Of a stretch of DNA of 64,000 nt, positions 35,125 through 44,603 are shown piece after piece. The DNA is from Tahibacter aquaticus (GTDB lineage Bacteria > Pseudomonadota > Gammaproteobacteria > Xanthomonadales > Rhodanobacteraceae). Where the stretch lies: positions 124,001 to 188,000 of the forward strand of contig NZ_SNZH01000013.1 in assembly GCF_004363655.1 (NCBI RefSeq), in the 5' to 3' direction. A program made the translations under genes and the position numbers. Each line of letters starts with the position of its first letter. The stretch's first letter is position 1. Below the pieces are notes generated by a model that worked only from the letters and a program-made list of their open reading frames with translations, was not told the origin of the DNA and did not search any database.

Positions 35125-36342
35125 CTAGTTCAGCTCCTGCTCGATGATCTCGATTGCCGCGTCGTCGCCCAGGGTGGTGAGCATGCGCAGGATCTGCTGC
35201 TTTTCTTCCTTGGTCTTGGCGCTTTTGTACAAGGCCGTCATGGCCTTGGCGTCATCGGCAATGAGCAGGCCATGCAGGATGGCGTCGCGTTCTTCGCGGT
35301 TGCCGGCGCGGGGATAGGCGGCTACGAGGGCATCGCTGGCCCGCTTGCCGCCGCCGATGCCGATGGCGCGATACGCCTCCAGGCGCGCGGCCGGGTTCAG
35401 ATTGCCGGCCAGCAGCTGCACGATGGCGTCGACGTCACCGGCCACGCCCAGCGACTGGATGATCTTGCTCTGCAGTTCCGGCTCTTTCACGCTGGGCAGC
35501 AATTGCTTCAGTTCGGCAGTCGCATCCATCGCGCCAAGCAGCTGGATCGCATCGCCGCGCAGTTTCGCGTCGGTTTCGTCGCGCGCCGCAGCGAAAACCA
35601 GATCCTTGCGGTCGGCCACCAGCCAGGCCTGCAGTACCTGGCGCTTTTCCTCGGGCCCGGCAGATTTGTAGAGCGTGGATAGTTCGTTCACCGCCTTGTC
35701 GTCGCCGCTGATGCCGAGCATGCGGATGGCCTCACCGCGCAGAGCCGGATCGCCGTTGCGCGCCACGCCGATAAGCACGTCCATGGCCTGCTCGGACTCG
35801 AGCTGGCTGAGCACGAACAAGGCACGCCGCTTGACCTTTTCCGGCTGCTTGCCGGCCAGCACTTTCTGCAGCAGCGGCAAGGCGCGCTCGGGCGGCGCGT
35901 GCATCAGTCCTTCGACGGCGATCTCGGCCAGCTCGCGGTCGTCGGCGGATTTTTCCGTCGTGTCGGAAGCCACTTCGTCCTGGCGCAGCAGCTTCTCGGA
36001 TTCGGCCACCCAGCGACTCTGCGGATACTTCTCGCGCAGACGATCGATCGTGCGCTTGGCCTCACCCGTGCGCTTGGCCTGGACCAGTACATAGGCCTGC
36101 CAGAAAATGGCCGTATCGACGTTGGAATCGCCGCCCGCTGCCATGCGTTCTTCCAGGCGGCGGAAGCGTTCCAGCGCCTGCGCCCAGTCCTTGCGCGACA
36201 TGGCTTCCTGGCCCTGGGTATACAGCTGCTGCAATTCCTTGTCGGCGCTCTTGACTTCGGCGCCGGCCGGCACAGCGAGGACCAGCGGTGCGGCCGCAGC
36301 CAGCAACAGGCCCAGCGCAATGGAAAGAATGGACTTGTTCAT
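35125..36342 (-). CDS. Exported HEAT-repeat protein 1
   Basis: A 405-residue protein with a signal peptide (cleavage near VLAVPAGA, ~residue 28). Residues ~35-110 are TPR-like (LYTQGQEAMSRKDWAQALERF). The remainder is HEAT-like repeats (RALFVLSQLESEQAM, EAIRMLGISGDDKAV, SLGVAGDVDAIVQLL), with related but not identical spacing to the next HEAT protein. It begins 12 bp after the anti-sigma-like gene, so it is cotranscribed with the sigma factor. It is probably a periplasmic scaffold or sensor in that pathway; this is inference. Confidence 0.85.
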   Translation of the reverse strand: MNKSILSIALGLLLAAAAPLVLAVPAGAEVKSADKELQQLYTQGQEAMSRKDWAQALERFRRLEERMAAGGDSNVDTAIFWQAYVLVQAKRTGEAKRTIDRLREKYPQSRWVAESEKLLRQDEVASDTTEKSADDRELAEIAVEGLMHAPPERALPLLQKVLAGKQPEKVKRRALFVLSQLESEQAMDVLIGVARNGDPALRGEAIRMLGISGDDKAVNELSTLYKSAGPEEKRQVLQAWLVADRKDLVFAAARDETDAKLRGDAIQLLGAMDATAELKQLLPSVKEPELQSKIIQSLGVAGDVDAIVQLLAGNLNPAARLEAYRAIGIGGGKRASDALVAAYPRAGNREERDAILHGLLIADDAKAMTALYKSAKTKEEKQQILRMLTTLGDDAAIEIIEQELN

Positions 36343-36354
36343 GAATGGACTCCG

Positions 36355-37158
36355 TCAGATCGAGGTGGAGCGCGGCGCTTCGATACGCGCCTGGGTCGCC
36401 CGCAATTGGAACAGCACATCAGATTTGTCGACGTAGTCGCGCAAACCCTCAGAACCTTGGATGGGATCTGAGCCCGGCGGGTTAGCCAGTTCGATCAACA
36501 AAGGTTCGAGTTGCTGCAGAAAATTCGCCAGGCGCGCATTGCCGGCGCGCGTCGCCGCCTGGGCGTACAGGCGATTCGAGTCGATCAGGCCAGCGGCCAG
36601 TTCGCGGTTGCCGGCCAGCAGATCGGCGTTGTCGCTGTTGACCGCCGTCAGTACCACCCCTTCGGTCTCGCGCAGGTGCGCAGCGACATAGGCATCGAGC
36701 ACGCGGGCGGAAAGCTTGCCCGCATCGACGGCGGCGACCGGTGGCGACGATGGCTGCGACGGCAGCGGCACAGGCTGACGGCCGGCCAGAAAGCCGATGC
36801 CCAGCGCCGCCACCAGTGCCAGTGCCGTCGCCGTATAGCGCAGCAGGCCGCGGCGGCCCGCCTGCGCATCGCGCTGGCGCCCGGCACCGGTACTGCGCAC
36901 ATGTGCTGCGGCTTCCCGACCGGCCGTTTCTGCCACCAGCCGCGTATCGAAGCCTTGCCACAGGCGCTGCTCGAATGCCGCATCGGGCACAGGCAGCGGC
37001 TGTGCATCGACCGCATCCAGGGTTGCGCACAGTGCCGCATAGCGGGCACGCAGCGCGGCGGAGTCGTGCAGTGCCTGGGCAATGGCAGCCAAGGCGGCGG
37101 CATCCAGGCCGTCGCGGTAGTGATAGAGGATCAGGTCGCTGTCGCGAATCGTATCCAT
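36355..37158 (-). CDS. Membrane-bound anti-sigma-factor-like protein
   Basis: A 267-residue protein. Residues 1-~75 are cytosolic and acidic (LILYHYRDGLDAAALAAIAQ), like the sigma-binding parts of anti-sigma factors. A single transmembrane segment lies at ~108-126 (ATALALVAALGIGFLAG), and the remainder is periplasmic, with a Pro/Ser-rich linker. It follows the ECF sigma gene by 4 bp. No zinc-binding motif is seen. The role as anti-sigma factor is inferred from topology and position. Confidence 0.75.
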   Translation of the reverse strand: MDTIRDSDLILYHYRDGLDAAALAAIAQALHDSAALRARYAALCATLDAVDAQPLPVPDAAFEQRLWQGFDTRLVAETAGREAAAHVRSTGAGRQRDAQAGRRGLLRYTATALALVAALGIGFLAGRQPVPLPSQPSSPPVAAVDAGKLSARVLDAYVAAHLRETEGVVLTAVNSDNADLLAGNRELAAGLIDSNRLYAQAATRAGNARLANFLQQLEPLLIELANPPGSDPIQGSEGLRDYVDKSDVLFQLRATQARIEAPRSTSI

Positions 37159-37162
37159 GGTC

Positions 37163-37732
37163 TTACCTCAGCGGTTCCAGCGCGCTGCGCAGCTTGCGCA
37201 CCGCACGGAAAATGGCCTGTTTGCAGGCCGAGACATTGATGGACAGCACGCTGCAGATCTCCTCCAGCGACTGGCCTTCGTGATGGCGCAGCACGAAGGC
37301 GCTGCGTTCCAGATGAGTCATGCGGTCGAGCTGGGTCTGTACCTGGCTGCCGATTTCGCCGCCGGCGGCGAGCTGTTCCGGGCCGGGCAGTTCGTCGGCA
37401 CGGGTCGCCAGGAAATCCTCGCGCTCGTCGTCGTCGGGCACGGCGTCGGCCATGGTCTGCTCGCGTCCGCTGCGCCGGCGCAGCTGCTCCAACGCGGCGT
37501 TTACCGTGATGCGGTGCAGCCAGGTCTTGAAATTGGCCCGGCCGTCGAAGTCGCGCAGGTGGCGCCAGGCGTTGAACAAGGCCTCCTGTACGGCGTCCTC
37601 GGCCAGGGCGGCATCGCGCGTGATGCGCGCGGCCACGGCGTACAGCGGCCTGGTCTCGGCCTCGACCAGGCGCCGGAACGCGGCGCGATCTCCATTGCGG
37701 GCAAGGACTACCCGTTCGTCTTCGACTGTCAT
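37163..37732 (-). CDS. ECF-type RNA polymerase sigma factor
   Basis: A 189-residue sigma-70 factor with only regions 2 and 4. Region 2 is seen in DAVQEALFNAWRHLRDFDG and FKTWLHRITVNAALEQLRRR. Region 4 is seen in MTHLERSAFVLRHHEGQSLE and the helix-turn-helix SINVSACKQAIFRAVRKL. It heads a cluster with an anti-sigma-like protein and two HEAT-repeat proteins, and is divergent from gapA. Its promoter specificity is unknown; the cluster itself is the most likely target. Confidence 0.9.
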   Translation of the reverse strand: MTVEDERVVLARNGDRAAFRRLVEAETRPLYAVAARITRDAALAEDAVQEALFNAWRHLRDFDGRANFKTWLHRITVNAALEQLRRRSGREQTMADAVPDDDEREDFLATRADELPGPEQLAAGGEIGSQVQTQLDRMTHLERSAFVLRHHEGQSLEEICSVLSINVSACKQAIFRAVRKLRSALEPLR

Positions 37733-37939
37733 GGACGCATGGATGCAGCTGCCGCGGATTCGGTTAGCAAGGCCGTAAGGTAGCGTGCTGCGCCGGCCAC
37801 CGGCTGGCAGTGGCCGGCCATGGCGCCCTGTCGGGGCACGCCGCGGCGCATATTCCCGGCAGTCGTGCGCGGCGATTGCTACAATCCTGCGCCTTTTCTG
37901 TCATCTCCCTGTCCCCACCACCCTTTAGGAGCCCTCACC

Positions 37940-38953
37940 ATGGCGGTGAAAGTTGCCATCAACGGCTATGGCCGTATCGGCCGTAATGTCCTGCGTGCCC
38001 TGTACGAAGCCGGCCGCAATCACGAAATCCAGATCGTCGCGATCAACGACCTGGGCGATGCCGAGACCAATGCGCACCTGACCCGCTACGACACGGCCCA
38101 CGGCAAATTCCCGTTCGAGGTGGCCGTCGACGGCAGCGAGCTCGTGGTCAAGGGCGATCGCATCAAGGTATTCGCCGAGCGCGATCCGGCCAAGCTGCCC
38201 TGGGGCGAGCTGGGCATCGATGTGGTGCTGGAATGCACCGGCCTGTTCACCAGCAAGGCCAAGGCCGGTGCGCATATCGCCGGCGGCGCCAAGAAGGTGA
38301 TCATCTCGGCCCCGGGCGGCAACGATGTCGACGGCACCTTCGTCTTCGGCGTCAACCACGACCAGCTCAAGGCCTCGCACCAGGTCATCTCGAATGCCTC
38401 GTGCACCACCAATTGCCTGGCGCCGCTGGCCAAGGTGCTGCACGAGAAGATCGGCATCGAGCACGGCCTGATGACGACCATCCATGCCTATACCAACGAC
38501 CAGGTGCTGACCGACGTCTATCACTCGGACCTGCGCCGCGCGCGCTCGGCCACCCAGTCGCAGATTCCGACCAAGACCGGCGCCGCCGCCGCAGTCGGCC
38601 TGGTATTGCCGGAGCTCAACGGCAAGCTCGATGGCTTTGCCATGCGCGTACCGACCATCAATGTGTCGGTCGTCGACCTGACCTTCGTGGCCAAGCGCGC
38701 CACGACCAATGCCGAGATCGACCAGATCGTCAAGGAAGCTTCTGAAGGCGCGCTCAAGAACATTCTCGGCTTCAACAAGGCGCCGCTGGTCTCGGTCGAC
38801 TTCAACCACGATGCACGCTCGTCGGTCTACGACGCGACCCTGACCAAGGTCATGGGCGGCACCCTGGTGAAGGTCTGCTCCTGGTACGACAACGAGTGGG
38901 GTTTCTCCAACCGCATGCTGGACATGACCCTGGCCCTGGTGGCCGCGAAGTAA
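37940..38953 (+). CDS. gapA: Glyceraldehyde-3-phosphate dehydrogenase
   Basis: A 337-residue glycolytic enzyme oxidising glyceraldehyde-3-phosphate with NAD. The NAD motif [14 protein letters not shown] is at residues 7-20, catalytic Cys155 lies in [13 protein letters not shown], and the His follows in HAYTNDQ. The ATG at 37940 is preceded by TTTAGGAG and matches the family start; the same frame is open upstream without homology. A TACAAT at 37880-37885 may be a -10 box. It appears monocistronic. Confidence 0.96.
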   Translation: MAVKVAINGYGRIGRNVLRALYEAGRNHEIQIVAINDLGDAETNAHLTRYDTAHGKFPFEVAVDGSELVVKGDRIKVFAERDPAKLPWGELGIDVVLECTGLFTSKAKAGAHIAGGAKKVIISAPGGNDVDGTFVFGVNHDQLKASHQVISNASCTTNCLAPLAKVLHEKIGIEHGLMTTIHAYTNDQVLTDVYHSDLRRARSATQSQIPTKTGAAAAVGLVLPELNGKLDGFAMRVPTINVSVVDLTFVAKRATTNAEIDQIVKEASEGALKNILGFNKAPLVSVDFNHDARSSVYDATLTKVMGGTLVKVCSWYDNEWGFSNRMLDMTLALVAAK

Positions 38954-38961
38954 CATCGCCA

Positions 38962-39002
38962 GCGCGGCCGCGCAGCCGGCGCCCTCGGGCGATCGGCCGC
39001 GC
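38962..39002 (+). terminator. GC-rich inverted repeat after gapA
   Basis: GCGCGGCCG (38962-38970) and CGGCCGCGC (38994-39002) are perfect inverted copies, starting 9 bases past the gapA stop. There is no T-tract, so termination is uncertain. Confidence 0.35.
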
Positions 39003-39177
39003 GGCCTCATGCGTTTGCAGCAGCCTGTTGCGGCATGACCGGTCCGGTCTGCCGCGCAACGGCAAAGCGGTGCTGGCGTCCTGCCGCCGCGCCGGACTAT
39101 CGAAACAACTCACCCTCATTGCCAAGGCAGGCGCCGCTCCCCCATCCTCGCCGCTCCGCGCCAGGGCGACGAACTTC

Positions 39178-40485
39178 ATGAGCGAAAGCAACACTCCCGG
39201 TTATGCCCGCCGCCTCGGCGTACTCGACGCCACCATGGTGGTAGTCGGCGGCATCATCGGCTCGGGCATCTTTCTCAATCCCTCTATCGTCGCGCAGCGT
39301 ACCGGCTCGTCCGGCATGACCCTGCTGGCCTGGGCCCTGGGCGGCCTGTTCGCCCTGGCCGGTGCCTTCATCTATGCGGAACTCGGCGCGCGCCGGCCCC
39401 AGGCCGGCGGCGGCTATGTCTACCTGCGCGAATCCTATGGCGCGCTGATCGCGTTCCTGTTCGGCTGGATCATGCTGCTGGTAAACTACTCCGGCTCGAT
39501 CGCCGCCGTGGCGAATACGTTTTCCATCTACGCCTGCCGCGTGCTTGGCCTGCCCGACAACGTGGTCAAGCCGCTCGCCGTCGGCGCCATCCTGCTGCTG
39601 GCCGGCATCAATTTCTTCGGCATCCGCGCCGGGGCGCTGGTGCAGAACCTGGCCACTACGCTGAAACTGCTCGCGGTGATCGCGGTTGTCGTGGCCGGCC
39701 TGGCCTTCAGCGGCGTCGCCGCGGAAACGCCGAACGTGCCGACCAGCGCCAGCAGCCTGGGCAGCGCCATGTTGCCGGTGCTGTTTGCCTACAGCGGCTG
39801 GTTTTATATCAACAACATCGCCGGCGAGATCCGCGAGCCGCAACGCAATATCCCGCGCGCGCTGGTACTGGGCATGCTCACCTGCACGGCCTGTTATCTG
39901 CTGGCCAACTACGCCTACCTGCATGTACTCGGCCAGGCCGGGCTGGCAGCGAGCAAGGCACCGGCGGCGGAACTGATGCAAGGTGCGTTCGGCTCCACCG
40001 GCGCCCTGCTGATCGGCGCCGGCATTGCGATTTCCACTTTCGGCTTCTGCAACATCGCCATCCTCGGCGGCGCGCGCGTATTCCAGGTGATGGGTGCCGA
40101 CGGCGTGTTCTTCCGCGCTGCCGCGCATCTGCACCCGAAGTACCGCAGCCCGGACGTGGCCCTGGGCGTGCTGGCACTGTGGTCGGCTGTGCTGGTGCTC
40201 AGCGGCAGTTATTCGCAGCTGCTCGACTACGCCACCATCGGCGACTGGATCGGCAGCGCCATGGTCGCCGCAACGCTGTTCTACTACCGCCGCCACGAAG
40301 GCAGCAGCAACGTTTTCCGCGCTCCGCTGTTCCCGCTGCTGCCGCTGCTGTTCATTGCTGCAGTCGCTTACGTGGTGGTGTCCAGCGCGATTGCACAGCC
40401 ACGGGAGTCGCTGATCGGGCTGTTCATCATCGTGGCCGGTGTGCCGGCCTTCTACGCCTGGCGCGCGTTCTACCGCCGGCGCTGA
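39178..40485 (+). CDS. APC-family amino acid permease
   Basis: A 435-residue inner-membrane transporter with about 12 hydrophobic segments. The N-terminal signature [19 protein letters not shown] near residue 21 and [12 protein letters not shown] near 75 are typical of the APC superfamily (LAT/AdiC-like branch). The ATG at 39178 places the first helix correctly; the frame is open upstream without homology, and no strong ribosome-binding site is seen. Substrate is probably an amino acid, not determinable here. It lies between gapA and the molybdenum oxidoreductase genes. Confidence 0.88.
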   Translation: MSESNTPGYARRLGVLDATMVVVGGIIGSGIFLNPSIVAQRTGSSGMTLLAWALGGLFALAGAFIYAELGARRPQAGGGYVYLRESYGALIAFLFGWIMLLVNYSGSIAAVANTFSIYACRVLGLPDNVVKPLAVGAILLLAGINFFGIRAGALVQNLATTLKLLAVIAVVVAGLAFSGVAAETPNVPTSASSLGSAMLPVLFAYSGWFYINNIAGEIREPQRNIPRALVLGMLTCTACYLLANYAYLHVLGQAGLAASKAPAAELMQGAFGSTGALLIGAGIAISTFGFCNIAILGGARVFQVMGADGVFFRAAAHLHPKYRSPDVALGVLALWSAVLVLSGSYSQLLDYATIGDWIGSAMVAATLFYYRRHEGSSNVFRAPLFPLLPLLFIAAVAYVVVSSAIAQPRESLIGLFIIVAGVPAFYAWRAFYRRR

Positions 40486-40597
40486 CGCCCTGGCGCTGCG
40501 CCATACGCCATCGCTGCTGCGACCGGCCGTACCGCCGCGCCCCTGTTCGCTCCCGCCGCCTGCTGCGACAATCGCCGCCTGTACTGCGGAGAGCTAC

Positions 40598-41149
40598 ATG
40601 CCCCAACCGAATGCCAAGACCGACCAGGAAGCTGCCGCGCCCGCCGCGGTGGCGACCAAGCCGGGCGCTATCGAACTGACGATCAACGGCGAGCTCTTCC
40701 TTCACACCGGCGCGCCGGATATGCCCCTGCTGTGGTATCTGCGCGACGTATTGCGCCTGACCGGCAGCAAATACGGCTGCGGTGTCGGTCAATGCGGCGC
40801 CTGCACCGTGCATGTCGAGGGCAAGGCGCAGCGCTCCTGCCTGCTGCCGGTCAGCGCGCTGGCCGGCCAGTCCATCACCACCATCGAAGGCATAGGCGCG
40901 GCCGACGACCTGCACGCGGTACAGCAGGCCTGGATGGAAGAAGACGTGCCGCAATGCGGCTACTGCCAGGCCGGCCAGATCATGGCTGCGGTAGACCTGC
41001 TCAAGCGCAAGGCCCAGCCCAGCGACGCCGACATTGCCCAGCTGACGAACATCTGCCGCTGTGGCACCTATCCGCGCATCCGCAAGGCGGTCAGGCGTGC
41101 CGCCCAATTGCTGGCGACCAGCACCAATCCTGCCGGAGCGAAGTCGTGA
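40598..41149 (+). CDS. Xanthine dehydrogenase-family [2Fe-2S] subunit (IorA-like)
   Basis: A 183-residue iron-sulfur subunit. After a ~30-residue Ala/Pro-rich extension, a plant-type ferredoxin domain has [17 protein letters not shown] with a later Cys (QRSC). The second [2Fe-2S] domain has [14 protein letters not shown] and [11 protein letters not shown]. It passes electrons from the molybdenum subunit encoded next. The N-terminal extension is longer than in usual IorA (~155 residues). Start at 40598 follows GCGGAGAG. Stop and next start overlap by 4 bp (GTGA), so the two are translationally coupled. Confidence 0.92.
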   Translation: MPQPNAKTDQEAAAPAAVATKPGAIELTINGELFLHTGAPDMPLLWYLRDVLRLTGSKYGCGVGQCGACTVHVEGKAQRSCLLPVSALAGQSITTIEGIGAADDLHAVQQAWMEEDVPQCGYCQAGQIMAAVDLLKRKAQPSDADIAQLTNICRCGTYPRIRKAVRRAAQLLATSTNPAGAKS

Positions 41150-43392
41150 GCGGCATCAACCGGCGCCAGTTCATCAGCGTGATGCTGTCGGCCGGCGGTG
41201 CGCTGATCGTCGGCATGCGTGCGGCCGGCGCGGCCTTCAAGCCAACCGTACCCATCGACATGCTGGGCGAGCCGCTGACTTCGCTCGGCGCGTTCGTGCG
41301 CATCGAACGCAACAACCGCATCGTCATCGGCGCGCGCGGCTGCGAAATCGGCCAGGGCGTGATGACTTCGCTACCGATGCTGATCGCCGAAGAACTCGAT
41401 GCCGACTGGGCCCGGGTGCGCGTCGAACAATTGCCGTACGGCTACGAAATCGGTCCGGACGGCCCGACCAACCGCTACGGCGCCCAGGGCGCCGGCGGCA
41501 GCACCAGTATTCCCGACGGCTGGAAAGACCTGCGCCAGGTCGGCGCAGTGGCGCGCTGGCTGCTGCTGGAAGCGGCGGCACAGCATTGGCAGTTGCCGCA
41601 AGACCGGCTCAAGACCGAATCCAGCCATGTGCTGCACCCGGACGGCACCCGCATGCCCTACGCGGAGCTGGTCGAACGCGCCGCCGCCATCCTGCCGCCG
41701 GCCGAGGCAGTAGCACTGAAGACACCGGAGCAGTACCGCGTCATCGGCAAGCCGGCCCGGACCGTCGACGCACTGGCCATCGTCACCGGCAAGGCGGCCT
41801 TCGGCATCGACAGCTACATGGGTGGCGCGCTGACGGCCGTGATGCTGCGCTGTCCCTATCTGGATGGCAGTGTCGACAGCATCGACGACAGCGATACCCG
41901 CAAGATCGCCGGCGTGCGCGATGTATTCGCACTGCCCGGCCCGGTACTGGGTTCGTCGCTGGATACCAACCTCGCCGCCGGCGTGGTGGTGCTGGCCGAC
42001 AATACCTGGGCCGCGCTCAAGGGCCGCGCTGCACTCAAGGTCAGCTGGAAGCAAGGCCCATGGGCCGAGGAATCCAGCGCGAAGCTGGAAGCGCAGGCAA
42101 CCGAGGCGCTGAAGGGCGCCGGCATTGCCGTACGCGTCGAAGGCGATCTGGACAAGGCGCGCAAGGCGGCCAAGCGCACCCTGGAAGCGAAATACCAGGT
42201 GCCCTTCCTGGCCCATGCGACGATGGAACCGCCGCATGCGCTGATCAAGATCGAACCCGATCGCGCGCTGTTCATCGGTGCACTGCAAAGCCCCAGCGGC
42301 GCCTCGCGCGTGATCGCCGACCTGACCGGCCTGGCGCGGGAGAAAATCGAGATCCGCATGACCCGCGCCGGCGGCGGCTTCGGCCGGCGTCTGAAGAACG
42401 ACTACGTCGCCGAAGCGGTGATGATCGCGAAGAAGGCCGGTGCGCCGGTCAAGCTCATGTGGTCGCGCGACGACGACCTGCGCCACGATTTCTACCGCCC
42501 GTTCGGCGTGCACCAGCTCACCGCGACACTGGACAAGAAGAACCAGCTCACCGGCTTTGGCCATCTGTGCGCCGCCACGCCGGTGAACTACCGCAATGCC
42601 GGCATGAAGGACGAGGCTGCCGGTATCGGCTGCCTGGAGCCCGACGACTTTCCCGCCGGCCTGCTGCCCAACCTGGACAAGCGCTTCTTCGCGCTGGAAT
42701 CGGGCATGCCGCGCGGCTGGTGGCGTGCCCCGCTGCACACTTTCCACGCATTTGCGGTGCAGAGCTTCATCGACGAAATCGCCGTGGAAACCAAGCAGGA
42801 CGCCGTCGCCCTGCGCCTGGCCCTGCTCGGCGAAGCGCGCGAGCTGGACTACAAGGGCCATGGCGGTCCGAAGTTCGATACCGGCCGCCTGGCCGCGGTA
42901 CTGACCCGCTGCGCCGAAGCGATCGACTGGAAGCGCAAGCGCAGCGACGGACGCGGCGTCGGCATCGCCTGTCATTTCACCTTCGGCGGCTACGCCGCGC
43001 ACGCTTTCGAAGTGTCGGTGGACGGGCGCGATCTGCGCATCCACCGCGCCATCTGCGTGATCGACGTAGGCCGCGTGGTCAATCCGCTCGGCGTCGACGC
43101 CATGATGATGGGCGGCACCATCGACGGCATTTCCACCGCACTGAACCTCGCCATCACGGTGAAGGAGGGCCAGGTGGTGCAAGGCAGCTTCGGCGACTAC
43201 GCCGTCGGCCGCATGGCGCAGATGCCGCACGAGGTCGAGGTGATCCAGATCGCCAGCGAGAAAGAGCCGGCAGGCGCTGGCGAAATGGGCATTCCCAGTG
43301 TCGCCCCGGCCCTCGCCAATGCGATCTACGCCGCAACTACCGTGCGCGTGCGCAGGCTGCCGATACTGCCCGAGCTGAACCGGCTGCTGTAA
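41146..43392 (+). CDS. Molybdopterin-binding aldehyde/xanthine dehydrogenase-family subunit (IorB-like), Tat-exported
   Basis: A 748-residue catalytic subunit of the isoquinoline 1-oxidoreductase/aldehyde dehydrogenase type. The N-terminus has a twin-arginine export motif ([10 protein letters not shown]) followed by a hydrophobic stretch, so it is probably folded in the cytosol and sent to the periplasm with its partner. Molybdopterin-binding regions include [16 protein letters not shown] near residue 65, [18 protein letters not shown] near 408, and the C-terminal [20 protein letters not shown] near the conserved Glu. The GTG at 41146 overlaps the previous stop. Substrate is unknown; XdhC-type maturation genes and a cytochrome subunit are not in the window. 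Confidence 0.92.
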   Translation: MSGINRRQFISVMLSAGGALIVGMRAAGAAFKPTVPIDMLGEPLTSLGAFVRIERNNRIVIGARGCEIGQGVMTSLPMLIAEELDADWARVRVEQLPYGYEIGPDGPTNRYGAQGAGGSTSIPDGWKDLRQVGAVARWLLLEAAAQHWQLPQDRLKTESSHVLHPDGTRMPYAELVERAAAILPPAEAVALKTPEQYRVIGKPARTVDALAIVTGKAAFGIDSYMGGALTAVMLRCPYLDGSVDSIDDSDTRKIAGVRDVFALPGPVLGSSLDTNLAAGVVVLADNTWAALKGRAALKVSWKQGPWAEESSAKLEAQATEALKGAGIAVRVEGDLDKARKAAKRTLEAKYQVPFLAHATMEPPHALIKIEPDRALFIGALQSPSGASRVIADLTGLAREKIEIRMTRAGGGFGRRLKNDYVAEAVMIAKKAGAPVKLMWSRDDDLRHDFYRPFGVHQLTATLDKKNQLTGFGHLCAATPVNYRNAGMKDEAAGIGCLEPDDFPAGLLPNLDKRFFALESGMPRGWWRAPLHTFHAFAVQSFIDEIAVETKQDAVALRLALLGEARELDYKGHGGPKFDTGRLAAVLTRCAEAIDWKRKRSDGRGVGIACHFTFGGYAAHAFEVSVDGRDLRIHRAICVIDVGRVVNPLGVDAMMMGGTIDGISTALNLAITVKEGQVVQGSFGDYAVGRMAQMPHEVEVIQIASEKEPAGAGEMGIPSVAPALANAIYAATTVRVRRLPILPELNRLL

Positions 43393-43415
43393 ACGCCGCC
43401 ACCAGCAGCGCAATT

Positions 43416-43445
43416 GCGGCAGATTGCATTTCTATCGTCTGCCGC
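43416..43445 (+). terminator. Inverted repeat after the molybdenum-subunit gene
   Basis: GCGGCAGA (43416-43423) and TCTGCCGC (43438-43445) are perfect inverted copies 24 bases past the stop codon. No T-tract follows on the plus strand. Confidence 0.4.
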
Positions 43446-43449
43446 ATGT

Positions 43450-43494
43450 AGAAAACGATGCTGCGCGGCGCCCCAGAGGAGAGCGACGCGCAGC
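43450..43494 (-). terminator. Possible terminator of the metX-metB-hom operon
   Basis: On the minus strand, GCTGCGCG (43494-43487) pairs with CGCGCAGC (43467-43460), followed by ATCGTTTTCT. It begins 15 bases past the hom stop codon. The loop is long (19 bases), so support is moderate. Confidence 0.5.
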
Positions 43495-43508
43495 ACCGCC
43501 CAGGGGGC

Positions 43509-44603
43509 TCAGGAAATCAGTTCCAGGGCATCGCCAAGCAGGGCTTGAGCCGTGACGTCAGCGCCCGCGCCGGGCCCGACCACCACCAGCGGCCGGTCGC
43601 GATAGCGTTCGGAAGTGAAGGCAAACAGGTTGTCGGCGCCGCGCAAGGCAGCGCAGGGGTGATCGGCAGCCACCGCACGCAGGCCGACGCGAGCACTGCC
43701 GTCCTCGCCCAGCGAGGCCAGATAGCGCAGCACGCGGCCCTGTGCCGCGGCTTCGCGGAAGCGGTGTTCGATGAAGGTGTCGATTTCGCCCAGGCGGCTG
43801 AGAAATTCGTCGCTGTCCAGGCGTGCCAGGTGCGCCGGGACCAGACCTTCGACAACGACGTCGGACTCCTCCAGCTCGATGCCGGCACTGCGCGCGAGGA
43901 TCAGCAGCTTGCGTGCGACATCGGCACCGGACAGGTCGGCACGCGGGTCCGGCTCGGTATAGCCGCGCTCGCGCGCCTCGCCCAGCAGGGCCGAGAATGG
44001 CCGGCTGCCGTCGTAGTGATTGAACAGGAACGACAGGGAACCCGACAGCACGCCGTCCAGCGCAAGCAGGCGGTCACCGCTGCGACGCAGCCGGCGCAGG
44101 CTGCTCAGGGCCGGCAGGCCGGCGCCGACGGTGGCGCTGTCGCCGTATTCGCTGCCGCCGTGGCGGCGCGCGCGCTGCACTTCATGCCATTCCTGCAGGC
44201 GGCTGCCCTGGGCGATCTTGTTCGCCGTCACGACATGGATGCCCTGCGCCAGCCAGCGTGCATGGCGCCGCGCCACGGCTGCGGCCGGCGTGGCGTCGAT
44301 GACGATGCGCAGCGGCTGCTCGCTCGCCAGCAGCACGGCCGCTACCGCGTCGAGGTCGCAGCCGGCCGCCTGTTCCAGCCGCGGCAGCAACTGGCCCAGC
44401 GCCAGCCCGGCCGGCTCGAACAGGCTGTGGCGCGAATTGGCCACGCCGAGCAGTTTCAGCGGCGCGCGCCGGGCGGCCGTTTCCTCGAGCAGGCGCAGCA
44501 GGGCGCCGCCGACGAGACCCGTGCCGAGAATGACGATTGCGGCAGCCGCGTCATCAGCGACGCTACGCGGCGGATGCGCTACCGCCAGGGCCAGCGCGCT
44601 CAT
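43509..44603 (-). CDS. hom: Homoserine dehydrogenase
   Basis: A 364-residue NAD(P)-dependent enzyme reducing aspartate semialdehyde to homoserine. The Rossmann motif VILGTGLVGGALLRLLEE is near residue 24, the Lys region VVTANKIAQGS near 125, and the catalytic SGSLSFLFN and DPRADLSGADVARKLLIL follow. It resembles the C-terminal half of ThrA/MetL but without an aspartokinase domain. It is the third gene of metX-metB-hom; its ATG overlaps the metB stop (ATGA), showing translational coupling and a role in supplying homoserine for methionine. Confidence 0.92.
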   Translation of the reverse strand: MSALALAVAHPPRSVADDAAAAIVILGTGLVGGALLRLLEETAARRAPLKLLGVANSRHSLFEPAGLALGQLLPRLEQAAGCDLDAVAAVLLASEQPLRIVIDATPAAAVARRHARWLAQGIHVVTANKIAQGSRLQEWHEVQRARRHGGSEYGDSATVGAGLPALSSLRRLRRSGDRLLALDGVLSGSLSFLFNHYDGSRPFSALLGEARERGYTEPDPRADLSGADVARKLLILARSAGIELEESDVVVEGLVPAHLARLDSDEFLSRLGEIDTFIEHRFREAAAQGRVLRYLASLGEDGSARVGLRAVAADHPCAALRGADNLFAFTSERYRDRPLVVVGPGAGADVTAQALLGDALELIS

